A stretch of 64,000 bases of DNA, from the NCBI GenBank assembly GCA_017893485.1, contig CM030366.1, positions 101,878,953-101,942,952 on the forward strand, in the 5' to 3' direction. Position numbers and translations under genes: made by a program. The notes beneath the pieces are model-generated. The model searched no databases, was not told where the DNA came from, and saw only the letters and a list, made by a program, of their open reading frames with translations. This document shows positions 34,021 to 46,879 of this stretch, piece by piece. Every line of letters starts with the position of its first letter. The first letter of the stretch is position 1. The stretch is from Hemerocallis citrina (taxonomy: Eukaryota; Streptophyta; Magnoliopsida; Asparagales; Asphodelaceae).

Positions 34021-35689
34021 TATCAACATGAATCAAATATAAAATGAGAAACACGGGCCTCCTTCTGAGTACACATACCTATATTGTCCACTACTATGGT
34101 CTTTCCCTTAACCCCAGCTTGATTACTTGTTATTATTATTTAACAGGCATCTATGTGTACAAAACAAAGCAAGAATAACATGGCATGAACAACTAACAGG
34201 TTCAGGTTGAAAGATAAACATGCGTAGGTGATGGGCAACACATAAAAGGATAGAACAATGAAAATTCTAGTTCAGGACATCAAGGCAGTACTGCATTAAA
34301 TCTAGAATTCTCATTGCTACAAAAGTGCAAACCTGGATCCGTCAGAAAATCTGGAAAATAGACTCTCGACTAAATCCAGTAAATATATAAAAGTTATATG
34401 GTATTTCACAAAAACAAGTCTCAAAACAGATTTGAATCCAGAAAACATGTTCAGCCAGAAATCAGAAGTTTGTATTCATAACTAGAAAAACAGCATAAAA
34501 ACTTATTGATTAAATCCAAAAAAAACCTAGGATATTCCCTAGTATATTTAGTAACATAAAATAAAGTTTCATAATTTTCCAACATAGATAGAATAGTTAA
34601 GTAAAATCAGAAAGCAACAAGATACAATAGTTTTGTAAATAACGCAGCAGTACTAAAACAGCAATATCCTGCAAAATATAAATCGAAATCCAGATCCGTC
34701 GAAAGGGTGATAAAATAGATACAGTAGGCTATAATTCGTGTTCACAAAGTTTTTATAGAAAACAAATAGAATCAGGTTGAAATTAGGTTTCTTTACATAA
34801 CAGTAAGAAAATTCTACAAGTATAGTAGTTGTTTGCAAGCATATAATAGTGCATAAAAGTTATCAATTAAATCCATAAAAATTAGAGGTTAATCCCAATC
34901 AGTTCTAGTTGTAATAAGCCAAATATTGGATCAAAATATTATCTTTAACATCAGCAGAAAAATAATTTACCATACAGAATTAATATAAGGCTGGATCTGG
35001 AATTTTAAACACATCTGTAGTAAAATAGTTATAACTCGAAACTTATAAATCAAAACTGAGATCAGTCGAAAAATCTGGAAAGTAGACAAGATTCTCTATA
35101 ATTCATATTCACAAATAATTTTCATATACTGATCTTAATAGGGTCTAAAATACTGAACAAAAATGGGAATCGGCAAAACAGAAAATATCCTTCATGCACA
35201 AAATCAACTAGTTCATATGAAACTCATCCAAAAAATAACCAAACATGAAATAGGGTATACTAGATGTCCAATCAACATGGTATAGGATATTTTACAAGTC
35301 TACAACAAGTTATACTATGACTAAACACAATCAAGCATACGATATCATACAAACAACATGCATGTATAGATCAAAAAGTAGTCATACCTAAGTTATTTCA
35401 TGTCATATGTGTAATGAGGTAATTACGGGCGGGTCAACACAATAGAGACAAGATATAACAGGGGCTTTGCACAAGAATTGTCTCTAGAATACAACTACAC
35501 TACAGGTGGTATTTAGTACTTGTATTACACAAAGAAAAGAGTACAAGTTACTTGCCTGAGAGACGACGACAGGAATAGAGCAAGAACAAGAATAACGAGA
35601 ATGGATTCCGAGCACGAACACAATAACCATGAACAGCCACGAACCACGAACACAACGAACGACTCACGAATGAGATGAACAACCGATCG

Positions 35690-36190
35690 CGAAAAAAATG
35701 AAGACGATCGAGATCACAAACACAATCGAACGGCTGAGATTAAGAGATCAAGATGAAGATCAACAATATCGGACGGTCCATAATGATCAAGAGGACGATC
35801 AAGATGATCGGATCAGATCGGACATCCAAAATCTAATCGGATGATCAAGATGATGATGATCGGATGGCCCACATCAAGTTGATCATCAAGATGATGGATA
35901 ATGATCAAGAGGAGATCGACGACCGAGATCACATGATTCCCGGGGTACGAACACAACGAATGAATCACGAACCAACTACGAACACAATAACACGAGCAAG
36001 CGAACACGAACAAGATCACGAACATAATTAGACAGCTAGATCCAAGAGATCAAGATCAAGATGACCGAATCAGATCGGACGGCCAGAATTTGATTGGATG
36101 ATCAAGATGATCAAGATCGGATGGCTAGAGATCAAAGGAGGCTTTGATGATCATCACGATCATGATGATCAAGAAGAGATCGAGCGGCTC
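35690..36190. repeat. Degenerate GATCAAGATGATC-type repeat block in LTR C
   Basis: Dozens of overlapping GATCAAGA, GATGATC and ATCGGACGG variants fill about 500 bp of the transcribed leader of LTR C. The unit is short and irregular. No coding was recognised. Confidence 0.65.
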
Positions 36191-37613
36191 ACAATACACT
36201 TGATCAAAACTTGATCAAAAGCAACCCACGGCAATGGGGCCTCGGCTCGTGGCGGCATTGTACAAGGCTGACGATGGACAGGTGACATGGGATGGCTGTC
36301 GCACAGTTGGGGGCACTGCAGTCGCTGTCGTGGTCTGGTTGGAGGGCGCACAGGGGTTGTGCACTTGGGCTGTTGGCTGGTGCGAGGGCAGCTGAGTGCG
36401 GTAGGGGGGCTGCTGGCTGTCGACGCAGGAGGATGGGGAGCAAGGGCAGGCCAGGGCGGTCGGGTGCTGTGCTACTGTAGAGGAGGCAATAGGATGGGGA
36501 GCGAGGGCTGGCGTGTTGCTGTAGGCTGTCGGTGAAGTGCTACTGAGGTCGCGACGGCGGAGCAACGGGAGGCACTGAGGTGGGGTCTGGGAGCTGCGTC
36601 GCGGCAGGAGGAGGGCGCACAGGGGAGGCGCACAGGGTGAGCGGTGCAGTCGTCGAGGCTGAGGCAGGGAAGCACGCACAGGGGAGCACCAGGACTAGGG
36701 CATCGGGGGAGCACACAGAGGGGAGGAGGGTGCTGCGACTGGCTGCAGGCGACAGGGGCTGGCGAAGAGCGGAAGAGCAGGAGACGAGGGGGGTGAGGTG
36801 CTATGGTGGAGAGGAGGAGAGAGCAGGAGAACGGGGAAGGAGACGATCGGGAGAATGGGTTCAGGAGAATGGGTTCGGGAGGAGAAGGCACGGGGAAAAG
36901 AAGGAGAGAGCAGGAGCAAGGGGGTCGGCTAGGGTTTGAAGTAACAGGGTAGAGGTATAGGTGGGTATATATATAGATAGGTGAGGGATAGAGTATTAGG
37001 GTTTGGGGGTGTTGCTGACGGCTAGAGATAGGGTTTAAGGTGCAGATGGGTTTCGGGTAGGGTTTAATATATAATGGGTATTGGGTAGTTGGGTTGCGGG
37101 TATGGGTTTGGATAGGATTAGATAACAAATGGGTATTAATGGGTTAATGGATATTGGGTTTATATTAAAAGATCCAATAAAATTTATAAAATAACCAATA
37201 AAAATATGATTTATAATAAAATGTAATTTGCATTAAAATGTAGAATTTATTTGAAATAACTACAAATACAATTAGTACATAGAAGTGGATTTTTAATAAC
37301 TAGTCAAAATTAATAACAATAATGACAATAATAATAATAAGAAAAATGATAAAAATAATAATAGTAATAATAATAACAGTAATTGTAATAATAATAGAAA
37401 TCAAAATAATAATAACAATAATAAGATTTGTATTGCAACATAAAAATCATAGAAAATAGTTACAAATAAAATTATCGATCAAAAATAGATTTTAATAGAA
37501 GATCCAACAATACATTTTAACAAAAGAATTTGAAAGCGGAAAAAAATAATTTACAAAAATTTTAAATACAGAAAATACACAGAAAATACGTATTTGCGAA
37601 AACAGGGGTTACA

Positions 37614-38029
37614 AGAACTGAAGTGATGGAAGCACCGAAATAGGAATGAACATTGGTAAGATTGATGGGAGCACAGACTCGTATTCCGTATTCTTCGAAA
37701 TAATGTCAAGTTATCTAATTAAACATTCATTTATTTCCTAATAGTAATCCCATACAAGTACAATATATGTGAAGTAAATAAAAATCGGATTGAAGTCAAA
37801 TTTTCTTTATATAAAAAAAAGAATAAATCCAACAAATAAAGTATAGAAAATGGTTAGAAATTTACTATTCAAATTTAAAAGGTTTGGATCACATTCTTAC
37901 ATTTTAGAATGGGGCAGAGAGTGGAATTTTCCCCCAAAATAAGCCACTTTTTAAAACTATATTCCATAGAAGGACAGTGGGCAAACTTATTCTATGGGTG
38001 GACTAAATTCTAATCGTCATTCAAATATC
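37614..38029. other. Unassigned stretch between LTR C and the MULE transposase
   Basis: 37619-37690 looks like the continuation of the gypsy remnant. It contains CACAGACTCGTATTCCGTAT, resembling the 3' end of the giant LTR family in plus orientation. The rest is AT-rich without a recognised feature. Confidence 0.4.
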
Positions 38030-38365
38030 TTTTCTGTGATGCACAATCAAAATGGATTATGCAATGAGCCACATGCATATTATCGTTTTGTATGAGGCAT
38101 TTTACTACAATTTTTTTTCCAGCAAATTTAATGACAAGGGTTTGAGGAAGAATGTTAAGGTGGTTGCATGTCAAAATCAGCCCAAAAAGTTTGAGAAAAA
38201 ATTAGCAGAGATAGAGAAAGTAAAAGTCGAGGCTGTCAATTGGCTCAAGGAGAAACTGATACTATCTGCAAAAGGAGGACGTCGTTATGGTATGATGATC
38301 AGAAATTTTTAATTTTGTTTAGAAGGGTGTTCAGAGTTTTCCCGTGACAGTAATTGTGGAGATGT

Positions 38366-40524
38366 TGTAACCCTCGTTTCTGTAAATACGTATTTCCTGA
38401 ATATTTTCTGTATTTCGATATTTATAAATTCATTATTTGTAAAATTCGATTTGGATTTTATGTTAAAGTCTTTTCTAATCGATAATTATATTTATTTCGA
38501 ACAATGGTTATTTAACCTTGTTTCTATTCCTAATTGATCAACTATTTACGTTTTAGCCCAAATCAAATATATTATTATTATTTGGACTAATTTAATAAAT
38601 TTGTTAAATCTAATTCCTATTATGTTATTTAACCTTATTATTAATTTATTGTTATTATTATTATTATTACTATTATTATTATCATTATTATTATTGTTAA
38701 TTTATTTTTATTAGCATTAGTATTGTTAGTATTGTTGTTATTATTATAATGGTTATTATTACTATTATGATTGTTATTACCATTATTATTTTTGTTACTA
38801 TTATTATTGTTATTGTTATTATTATTCTTAATATTATTATTGTTATTATTATTACTCTTGATTGATTCTTAAAAATCCATTTCAATTTAATAATGTATTT
38901 GCGGTTATTTCATATAAATTTCTGTAATGTAATATAAATTATATTTTTGTTATAAATCATATTTTATCAGATATCTTATTCTTTTATGTTTGGGTTCATG
39001 TTGATCCGTTATATTCATATCCTATCTATTTTCATTTATTTGATCTAAAACCCAATTACCCAATAACCTTATATCTCAAATTACCCTATAAATACCCATT
39101 AACCCTAAATATTAATTACCCTAATCTAATCCTTCTCTCTCCTCCACCGCTCTAATCTCTCCCCCTCTATTTTCATCTTTCGAACCCATCCCGCCTTCCT
39201 CCTTCATCTTCAACACTGCCGCACATCCAACCACCGCAACACCCATCGTCCTTCCCATCTTCATCCGCCTCCGAGCGCTGTCATCCTGTCGATCCCTCGC
39301 CATCTCCACCCCATCGCCATTACCCCGATCGCCCCCGCCTGCACCCTTCGAATCCCTCATCACCCTCTCCCACCATGTCGACTGTCTTCTCCATCCTTGC
39401 CGCATCCCCTCCCCTCGTCGTCGATGTCCAAGCTCCGATTCCTCGTCGTTCCTGTCCTTCCACTATTTCAGTGAGAAACCGAGCATCAAGCCCCGCCATC
39501 CCTCGTCACTGCGTCGCTCCTCGACCGCTAGCACCCCGCCGTCAACACCCCGAACACTCCTCAAGCCACTCAGTCGCCACCGTTCCCCTTTCTTCCCTTT
39601 CGTTGTCGTGTTTGCTGTTCGGAAAGAGGGGAGATCCGTTTCGCTGTTTGGTGTTTGGATTGAAGTTGTCGTGTTTGCTGTTTGGGATTGTTTGGTTGCC
39701 GTGTGTGTGTTTTCACAGGTTCGCACGTGTTTTCGTGGTTCATTGCCCGGGATTCTCATCGCGTTATTCTGATATATTCGAATCTATCATCTAACATGCA
39801 AGTCTCTTCCTAAACCCCTTTATTATTTATGTTCAAGATTCTTTGATCACTACAAGTAAATCCCAATCCTTTTTATCATATTACGATTTTAATTCCGTTA
39901 AGTATATTGAGGTTTTATACGAGCTAACCTAGGGATGGCATTCGGGCCAACCGGGCAGGGCCGAAACTCACAGTTTTTTACCTCGAACCGGGCTTTTGCA
40001 GGCTGGGCTGGCAGCAGTGGCTGGCCAGGCCGATCCAGGCCTTGTCAGCGAAATGCTGGCCCGGCCCTTGGCCCCTGGCTCGGGGGTCGGGCCAGGCCGA
40101 TGCGTTGCGGGTTTGCAGGTTAGACGGGCTTTTCAATTTTTTTTTTCTTCTTCTTCCTTCGAGTGTACAAAGATAAAAGGAAAGGAATTTGGTGAACAAT
40201 TGGGTTGTACACATAGATAAAAAAGAGATTCATAAATTAAATTATTTTTATGAATTACAAAATTTCAAATTAATCAAATAGATAAGTAACATACAAACCT
40301 GAAATCTTATTAAATTACAATATCAAAATAAAAATAAAAATAAAAAAAGAAATAAACATCAGCAAAAAATAAATTTGATAAAAAAAAGTGATTAATTCTT
40401 TCAAAAATAAAATTACCTAAGCTCTCTCAGGATCGAACCCGCGACAACCCCAAACTCAATGAACTAATTTGCATGGACTAACCAAGAAATCCAATCTAAA
40501 ACATTATTTCATTAAAATTTTGAT

Positions 40525-40621
<97 letters not shown>

Positions 40622-40791
40622 GACCATTTGAAGTAGAAAACTTTTAGTCTCACATTGGTGAGATTAGAGAAGTGAGGAGGTGGACTTGACTATAAATAGC
40701 TAGGGTGTGGGTTGGCAAATTGAGTAATGAGTAGTGATCAGTTAATTTTGATGTCTACTCTCATTTTTATAAAATTTTGAAATATTTTACA

Positions 40792-40849
<58 letters not shown>

Positions 40850-42981
40850 TTTGCAGTATTAGCACACAAATCCAATTTTTTTTTAAAAAATTCTAAAAAT
40901 TCAAAATTGACCAACGGCGCAAGAAAGCCCGGACCGGACCAGGCCGGTTCAATCCGGTCCTGGGCCTGGCCAAATCGGGTCGGATTCGGGCTTTTAGGGG
41001 CAAATGGTGAACCGGACCGGGCCGGGTCAAGGACCGAGCGGGCCGGTCCCGGGCTAGCCCGGCTCGAATGCCATCCTTAAGCTAATCCAATATATTCTTA
41101 ACATCGTGCCTACATCTTTGATATAAAATCTAGTCCCTCTTGCACATTGCATATGTACGTTTACATGAAAAATAACTAGATCCATGTTATAAAATTATTT
41201 GATGGTTGAATATGTTTGATTGGATTTGATATGATGAATAGATTACCATGACTGTGAAATTGCATCTTAAATCTAGAAATCTACATGTTAAACATCTAAT
41301 AGTACTTTCATTATTAATTATCATGAATTATATGGTTGTATGATAAAGTTGTTGCCTATTCATATCAAATATGCTCTGGCCTGCTGTTTGTGTCTTTTTG
41401 TATTTGAAATTCGACCTTGTTACTGCTGTAAATTAAAATAACTTTATGAATATGAATAATAGTCTCGTGAGTCTATTTTCCAGAACTTTTGATGGATTTG
41501 AATTCCGAGTTATAATCTGTGAGATATCTTATTTTTAGTACAACTGGGTCTGAATTTTCAGATTCACAAATTCATGCGTATCTTTCTGTTTCATAAATAA
41601 ATAGAACATGATAACAGTAAAATAAAAATATGAAATTAATTTTACTGAGACTAAACATGTGTAGGAACAACCCTGAATTTTTGTAGATCTAATTGATGAG
41701 TTTTCTGAGCTGTTTCATATGTGTCTATACAATCTATAACCTGCTGCCTGAACATAAAATCTGAAAAGAATAGGATTTTCAACCTAGTTTCTGTAACTTT
41801 TATATATCGTGTGTATATTCGCTGAAATCGGTAGAGAGTCTAGTTTCTAGAACTTCTGATGGATCCAGATTTGCTTTTCTGTAGCAGCAGAAATTTCTAT
41901 TTTTGTATAGTAACGTCCCGCTGTCCAGATTGTGTGATTTGTGTTAATTTAATATGTTTGCTTCTTACTTTGTTTGTAACGAGTAGAATTAGTCACACCT
42001 AGCATGATACTATCTTGACACCTTCTTGTATGCTCACATAGGATGAAATAAAATATTAACAAGCTGGGGTATTATGGGTTGACTTGGTAGTGAACGATCG
42101 GAAACTGTACTCGATAAAGGCATTCTTGCTCAAATGAACACTTGCATGGAAGGAGGAAAAATATTGATTGGAAGGAGAATTGATTGCAAATGATTGATTG
42201 TTAATGATTGATTGTAAATTATTGTTATCGACGCCGAGTACATGATCCGTGAATTCACCATCAGTCTAAAACGTTCACTGTTTGTATGCACCGAATCTAT
42301 GGTATGAAACATATGAGACACAATAGTACGTGCACTAGATAGGTTAATAAAATGATTAATAACCCGCACTTGACATTTCATGCTTGATCCCATATATCGA
42401 CACCAATATAGAACCTAAATTGACATTACTAATTAATGCATGCTTAAATATAGACCTTTGATATTATTGCCTACCTTTGCTTTGTTCTTTGACTTTGATC
42501 CAGTCCTTTATTCTTGATATACATGCTTCGTTTTGTTCTCTGTTTCCCTCTACTTGCTGTCCATGACTTGCTCTAAGGGCATTATTTTCTTTTTTTTTAG
42601 ATCACGAGTTTACAGATACTGAAGGAAAACTAATAGAAAAAATTGGTGAGCAAACTCTCTGAAGATCGGAGCTGGACTATTTGACTACTATAACTATCTC
42701 TTGTTATTTGCTTATTTTATTGTTTTTATCATACTTTGTATTCCGAGATTTTATGACCCGAAGCTTACTTTTTTCCAGATGTTGGATATTATTTGGTGAA
42801 TTTATTTCATGATTATATTGGAGTTTATTCATTGTTTATGTGGTTATTCTTTTCTTGCGTGGTTGTGCTCTCTTGTATATTGTTGAGTTAGACAGGTACA
42901 GCTTATGGATGGTGTTTACATCATTCGCTGGGCCTTCGTTACGGACTCGTATTCCCATATTTTGGGAAGCGGGGTGTGACA
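38366..42981 (+). mobile_element. Giant solo LTR, copy D, inside the MULE transposase
   Basis: 4616 bp, TGTAACCCTCG to GGGGTGTGACA, with a perfect 5-bp duplication GATGT (38361-38365, 42982-42986). Landmarks are ATTATT-rich U3, CCCTATAAATACCC near 39085, a C-rich leader (39120-39790), a GCAAGT donor-like site at 39798, a T-rich body holding a hAT-like element, an acceptor TTTTAG at 42597-42600 and a short exon-like tail. The transposase reading frame continues on both sides, proving the insertion. Confidence 0.85.
39930..41079. mobile_element. Non-autonomous hAT-like element inside LTR D
   Basis: The terminal inverted repeats are TAGGGATGGCATTCGGGCC on the left and the complement of TAAGGATGGCATTCGAGCC on the right. 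The 8-bp duplication is AGCTAACC / AGCTAATC (39922-39929, 41080-41087). Both subterminal 150-200 bp are packed with CGGGCC/GGCCCG motifs, as expected of hAT transposase-binding arrays. The AT-rich centre contains two long TA runs (40540-40616, 40793-40848), a tRNA-like string with GGATCGAACCC (40430-40440), and a TATAAATAG-bearing fragment between the TA runs. No coding. Confidence 0.75.
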
Positions 42982-43920
42982 GATGTTCTATCATTTCAAT
43001 TCTTCCTTTAATGAACGTCGTCAATCGGCTAGGAAGCTTGTAAATGGGGTAAATTTGGGCTCTAAGGGTTCAAGAAATTCTCAATAAACGACGTGAGAGA
43101 GAAAACATGCTTGAGGCTATAATATTTGATCACAATCCTATTGTATTTCAAGTTAAAACATGTATTAGAGTAGTTGGTGGAAAACAAAGGTAGGAAAATT
43201 GCATAATGTTGACTTGGGAAGGTGCACTTCTACTTGTCAAAAGTTTCAGCTTTACCACATTCCATGTTCTCATGTCTTGGCGGCTTGTGCAGTTCAGGCT
43301 ATTGATTATCGTCCTTATGTTGATCCATTTTATTCAATAAATTTATTGGCACTTACTTGGGCAACCACCTTCCGTCCTATGCTTGACGAAGCATACTGGC
43401 CAATCCAAACTGGTCTGAATCTTATAGCTGATGTGAGTCTTAGAAGATATAAGAAAGGTTGGTCCTGGACTATGTGCATTCGCAATGACATGGATGTCAG
43501 GGGTGACTCGAGTACATAACAAACTTGTTCAAAATGCGGTCTAAAAGAACACAACAGGGTAACAAGCGTCGTTGTCGGGGCAAAGACATAAGGTTTATTA
43601 TATAGTACTATTCAACTTTGCATTAGTATATTATACTACTTAAAAATATATTCAATTTGTATATGTCTTATATCAACTTATTTGTGAATTTATTAATTGA
43701 CTAATATTTTCAACACTACTATGCATGGTCATCATTGCAACAGTTGCACTCGAACACGCGGTGCACGACCCCTGAGTAGTACTAGCGAGTCTCAAGTAAG
43801 TAGTACGCTCTTGATGTTTAAAGAACAAGTTTATTTTCATGTATTTAATAATATTTTCTGATATATGCAGGAGGATATGAATGAAGGAATTGGTAAAGGG
43901 CGTGCACCTTCTACTAGAGG

Positions 43921-44368
43921 TGTTTAACTTCCGTTTTCATTTTTCCCCTTTTATTATTGATCCCCACTGTTATCTCTTTTGTAATTCTATAAAATTTCAT
44001 TTTGTTTCATTATTGTATCGAATGATATCAACTCCAATATTACTCATGATTTTTTTTCCTAGATCTCAGTTTGATCATTTGAATCTTACTCCTTCTTTTC
44101 CTAATTTGAATTTAATTTCATGAAATTGTTTTTTTGTCTTGTTGGTTTGAGAATTGTCCTTCTAATTGACCCATATTACACCCAAAGCCCTATAACCCAC
44201 CTCCTATTGGATTCTAAATTACCCATTAATCCAAACCCACAACCCAAATACTCCCTAACAACCAAACCCAGATCTTCTCCCCCAGAATCCCACGTATCTG
44301 CTAACTACCCATAATTCAATCCCACTATCCTATCATTTAATATTCTTCTTCTTCTCTCTCTTCATTCA
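43921..44368 (+). mobile_element. Truncated 5' end of a fifth giant LTR (copy E)
   Basis: TGTTTAACTTCCGTTTTCAT, a T-rich stretch, then ACCCATATTACACCC...AACCCAC, TACCCATTAATCC and a C/T-rich leader match the order of motifs in the first 450 bp of copy A. It stops where the next element begins. The similarity is by motif order, not long identity. Confidence 0.4.
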
Positions 44369-44575
44369 CGAATGAAGATTCAATAACTACTTCATTCACG
44401 ACTTCGGCCATCCAAAAGGGAAAGGGAAGAGAAAACATCAGTGTATAGAGCAACACAAATGTAAATTAATTACATTTAAATCTCTATAAACTGAACTCAC
44501 ACTTCTAGTGTCCACCCTAATGTGTCATCCATGTAAATTTGTACTACTTATTGAAGTATGGCTCTGATACCACTT
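44369..44575 (-). mobile_element. Internal-region fragment of the large non-coding LTR element, including PBS
   Basis: It matches 60907-61114 almost base for base. It ends at the complement of TGGTATCAGAGC (44561-44572), the tRNA-Met primer-binding site, next to the LTR that starts at 44576. It therefore belongs to an element extending leftwards that has lost its other parts. Confidence 0.7.
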
Positions 44576-45266
44576 TGTAACACCCCGAATTCCAAATAAG
44601 ACCAAATTCGAAGTTCCACAGGATCTTTACACTTCATTTCATACAATTTTACAAGGAATTTAAAACTTTATTTCAACAATAATTATATTAGAGTCTTTTA
44701 CATCAATACGCAGCGGAATAAATAAAATACAACAATAATAATGTACAATTGTAATAACTTTAGCATTTAAATAATCATCAGCAGCAAATTCATCTTTATA
44801 TCTTCTTGTAAACTCCAAGTCCTGCATATAAAACTGTGGGCACGTCAGTTGCTTATAACCGATGAAATATTATACACGGCCATCCTCGCTATGCTGAACA
44901 GTATAACGATTCTTAAATACTTTAGCAAACACAACTTGATCACAAATAAAGCTACAAGGACTATCCTATTGATGTCGTTTTGTGCTGTGACACTAATGCA
45001 TACTTGTTCGGATTCTATGCATCCCATACTACATAGGTCCGAGGGCAAGCCCTTAATCGTTCTTCATCTTGTAGAGTTCAATCCCTCGCCATGATCTAAA
45101 CTACAACGAAAACTAAGGTAAGTATCCTGGGTGTTCTATGAGTTACGAGCCAATGTCTAGGCACCCTGGAGAGAATCCCACGCACTGACACATGACTCAT
45201 CATGCAGGCATCCTGTGGTCAATTCAACTCCTACCATAGACGATGGCACCACCCGTAGTCACTAGA

Positions 45267-46879
45267 TGTTGTGCAATCCAGCTATCTAAATAAATAGATA
45301 AACTAGACACAAATTAAAAACCTCGCAAGTGTACGAATCGTTTATAGAAGCGTAGTGACAAGCATGGGTCGATCCCACAGAGATTGTAGAAATTAACTTA
45401 CTAACCAATAAAACAGAAATAAGAATCTTAAAGTGTTGTTCTAAAAGAAATGACAAGATTTAAAACTAGATCAAGTAGTTCTGAATCACAAATATCTATT
45501 AAGTAGTTGGGCTTTGATCTCCACCTATAGTCAGTAATGCTAAGTCACCTTCTACACTACTCTAATTTCTCATGTTTGTTCCTTTAAGGACATGGTATCT
45601 ACTCCTTAAAGTTATTGTTTCCCTAAGCCAAGAATTAGGCATGGTATCTACTCTAATTCGTTTCTTTCCTTAAGTATTTAGCATGGTATCTACTAAGTTG
45701 CACTAAAAGAAAACATAGGAACAATGGAAACGAACAAACACTCGAAGTTCTAGAAATTGGTATCAGATCTAGATCCTTCAAGTTGATTAAACCAAGAACC
45801 CCTAAAGATTCCTGTGTTACAAGCTATGAGCACGAGATACGAGTCGTCTCTATGCTCATATAACAGATTCAGATTTATACTACGCAAACTTGATAAACTC
45901 AGGTTCTGCATGGCAGTCGACTTGCTGTCACTCTCAGTCGACTGCTCTTAGAACTTCTGAACAAGTTTGATTATTATAAATCTATACCAATTCAATCAGC
46001 TTTAATCAATAAGTAATAGCGTAGCATTCAGAAGAATATAGCATTACATGACTACGGTTTCAATCTACCCAACTATGAAATTAGTTCCACATAATAAGAC
46101 TTTTATTGACTAACAGTTTCGAATACATGATTAAAATAAAAACTAGAAAGAGAAGAAATAAACTGATGATGAATCGGCCATGGAAGTCGACTGGCTGTCA
46201 CTCAGTCGACTGACTCGTTCCCTTCTGTGTACTTGATCTCCCTCTTTCTTCGATGCTGATAGAATAATTCCTCTTGGTTGATGATTGATGATTCAGAGAT
46301 TAAGTGATACCCTTAACTTCTTATTCCAGCCTTTTTATAACTTCTTTTGCCCACATCTGCAGATTCCAATTCTATCTCTTTACATTGAATATAAGTTTGA
46401 GTCGATCTTCTCACTTGCCAACCCTGTCTCCTATCTCGATTAATGGAGAGTTGTTATTCGTAGAAGCCCTGGGTTTGGATAACTTTAATCTTGCTTCGGA
46501 TTTGGATGAGGACGAATCTTCCCTGTTCTTATCTTCTAACTCTGCTGAATACCAGTCGACTGGTTTTGGAGTAAGTTGACTGTGCCGAGACATCCGTAGA
46601 TTCATGATTCATCAGTCAAGTCGACTGGTGTTGGAGTAAGTCGACTGTGCCGAGCAGCTTCGGCCTCTCTGTCCAGTCGCCTGTTTGGAGACCCAGTCAA
46701 CTTATGCTCTGCAGTTTCTGTGTATCATCCTCAAAATCCTGAATCTGCTTCGTTTTGCTGTTTTAGGCTGTTTCCTGTGGAAAAGAGAAAATAAGAGTAA
46801 AATACCACATATAGAGCATTTAAATGTCCAATTGCATTAAGATTATTGCTCCTAAATGTGAATATTATTGAGTTCATCA
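45267..46879 (-). repeat. 3' LTR of the Athila element
   Basis: 1613 bp. It carries repeated GTCGAC-centred strings (AGTCGACTGG, CAGTCGACTG and one-base variants) at about 45911-45945, 46187-46213 and 46552-46706, and three GCATGGTATCTACT-like strings (45590-45695). Confidence 0.95.

Larger units (their letters stand above)
32881..37613 (-). mobile_element. Giant solo LTR, copy C (minus strand)
   Basis: 4733 bp between perfect AGAAC duplications (32876-32880, 37614-37618). The plus-strand left end is TGTCATACCCCGC and the right end is GGGGTTACA, the exact family termini. Landmarks on the minus strand are a TATATATA-type box near 36970 with CCCTAA/ACCC-rich sequence, a GC-rich leader (36200-36950), a GCAAGT donor-like site at 35550-35555, a 2.3-kb A/T-rich intron-like body with a 39-bp tandem repeat, a CAG acceptor at 33258-33260, and a 15-codon tail. 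It is inserted in the remnant beside copy B. Confidence 0.82.
38030..43800 (+). pseudogene. MULE (MuDR-type) transposase pseudogene split by giant LTR D
   Basis: 38030-38365 encodes pieces such as NEPHAYYRF, FNDKGLRKNV, QPKKFEKKLAEI and GGRRYG, all typical of the MULE transposase C-terminal half, with at least one frameshift. After LTR D, translation resumes with FYHFNSSFNERRQSARKL. At 43141-43519 come FQVKTCIRVVGGKQR, a frameshift, and a SWIM zinc-finger-like segment (CTSTCQKFQLYHIPCSHVLAAC). After an in-frame TAA a zinc knuckle follows, CSKCGLKEHNRVTS, with Ser in place of the last Cys. A further exon-like piece lies near 43741-43795. It could be a domesticated FAR1-like gene, but the breaks argue for a dead transposon. 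Confidence 0.75.

Noticed and set aside
33796..34029. 77-codon frame with repeating VDAWTCWFVYLLP
   Set aside because: It is a direct translation of the 39-bp tandem repeat, whose unit length happens to be a multiple of three.
36215..37128. 218- and 154-codon proline-rich frames on the minus strand
   Set aside because: They sit in the GC-rich leader and U3 of LTR C, overlap frames on the other strand, and have no counterpart in copies A, B or D.
46304..46579. 91-codon frame found twice (also at 54902-55177)
   Set aside because: Both copies lie in the Athila LTRs; the duplication reflects the LTR pair, not a conserved gene.
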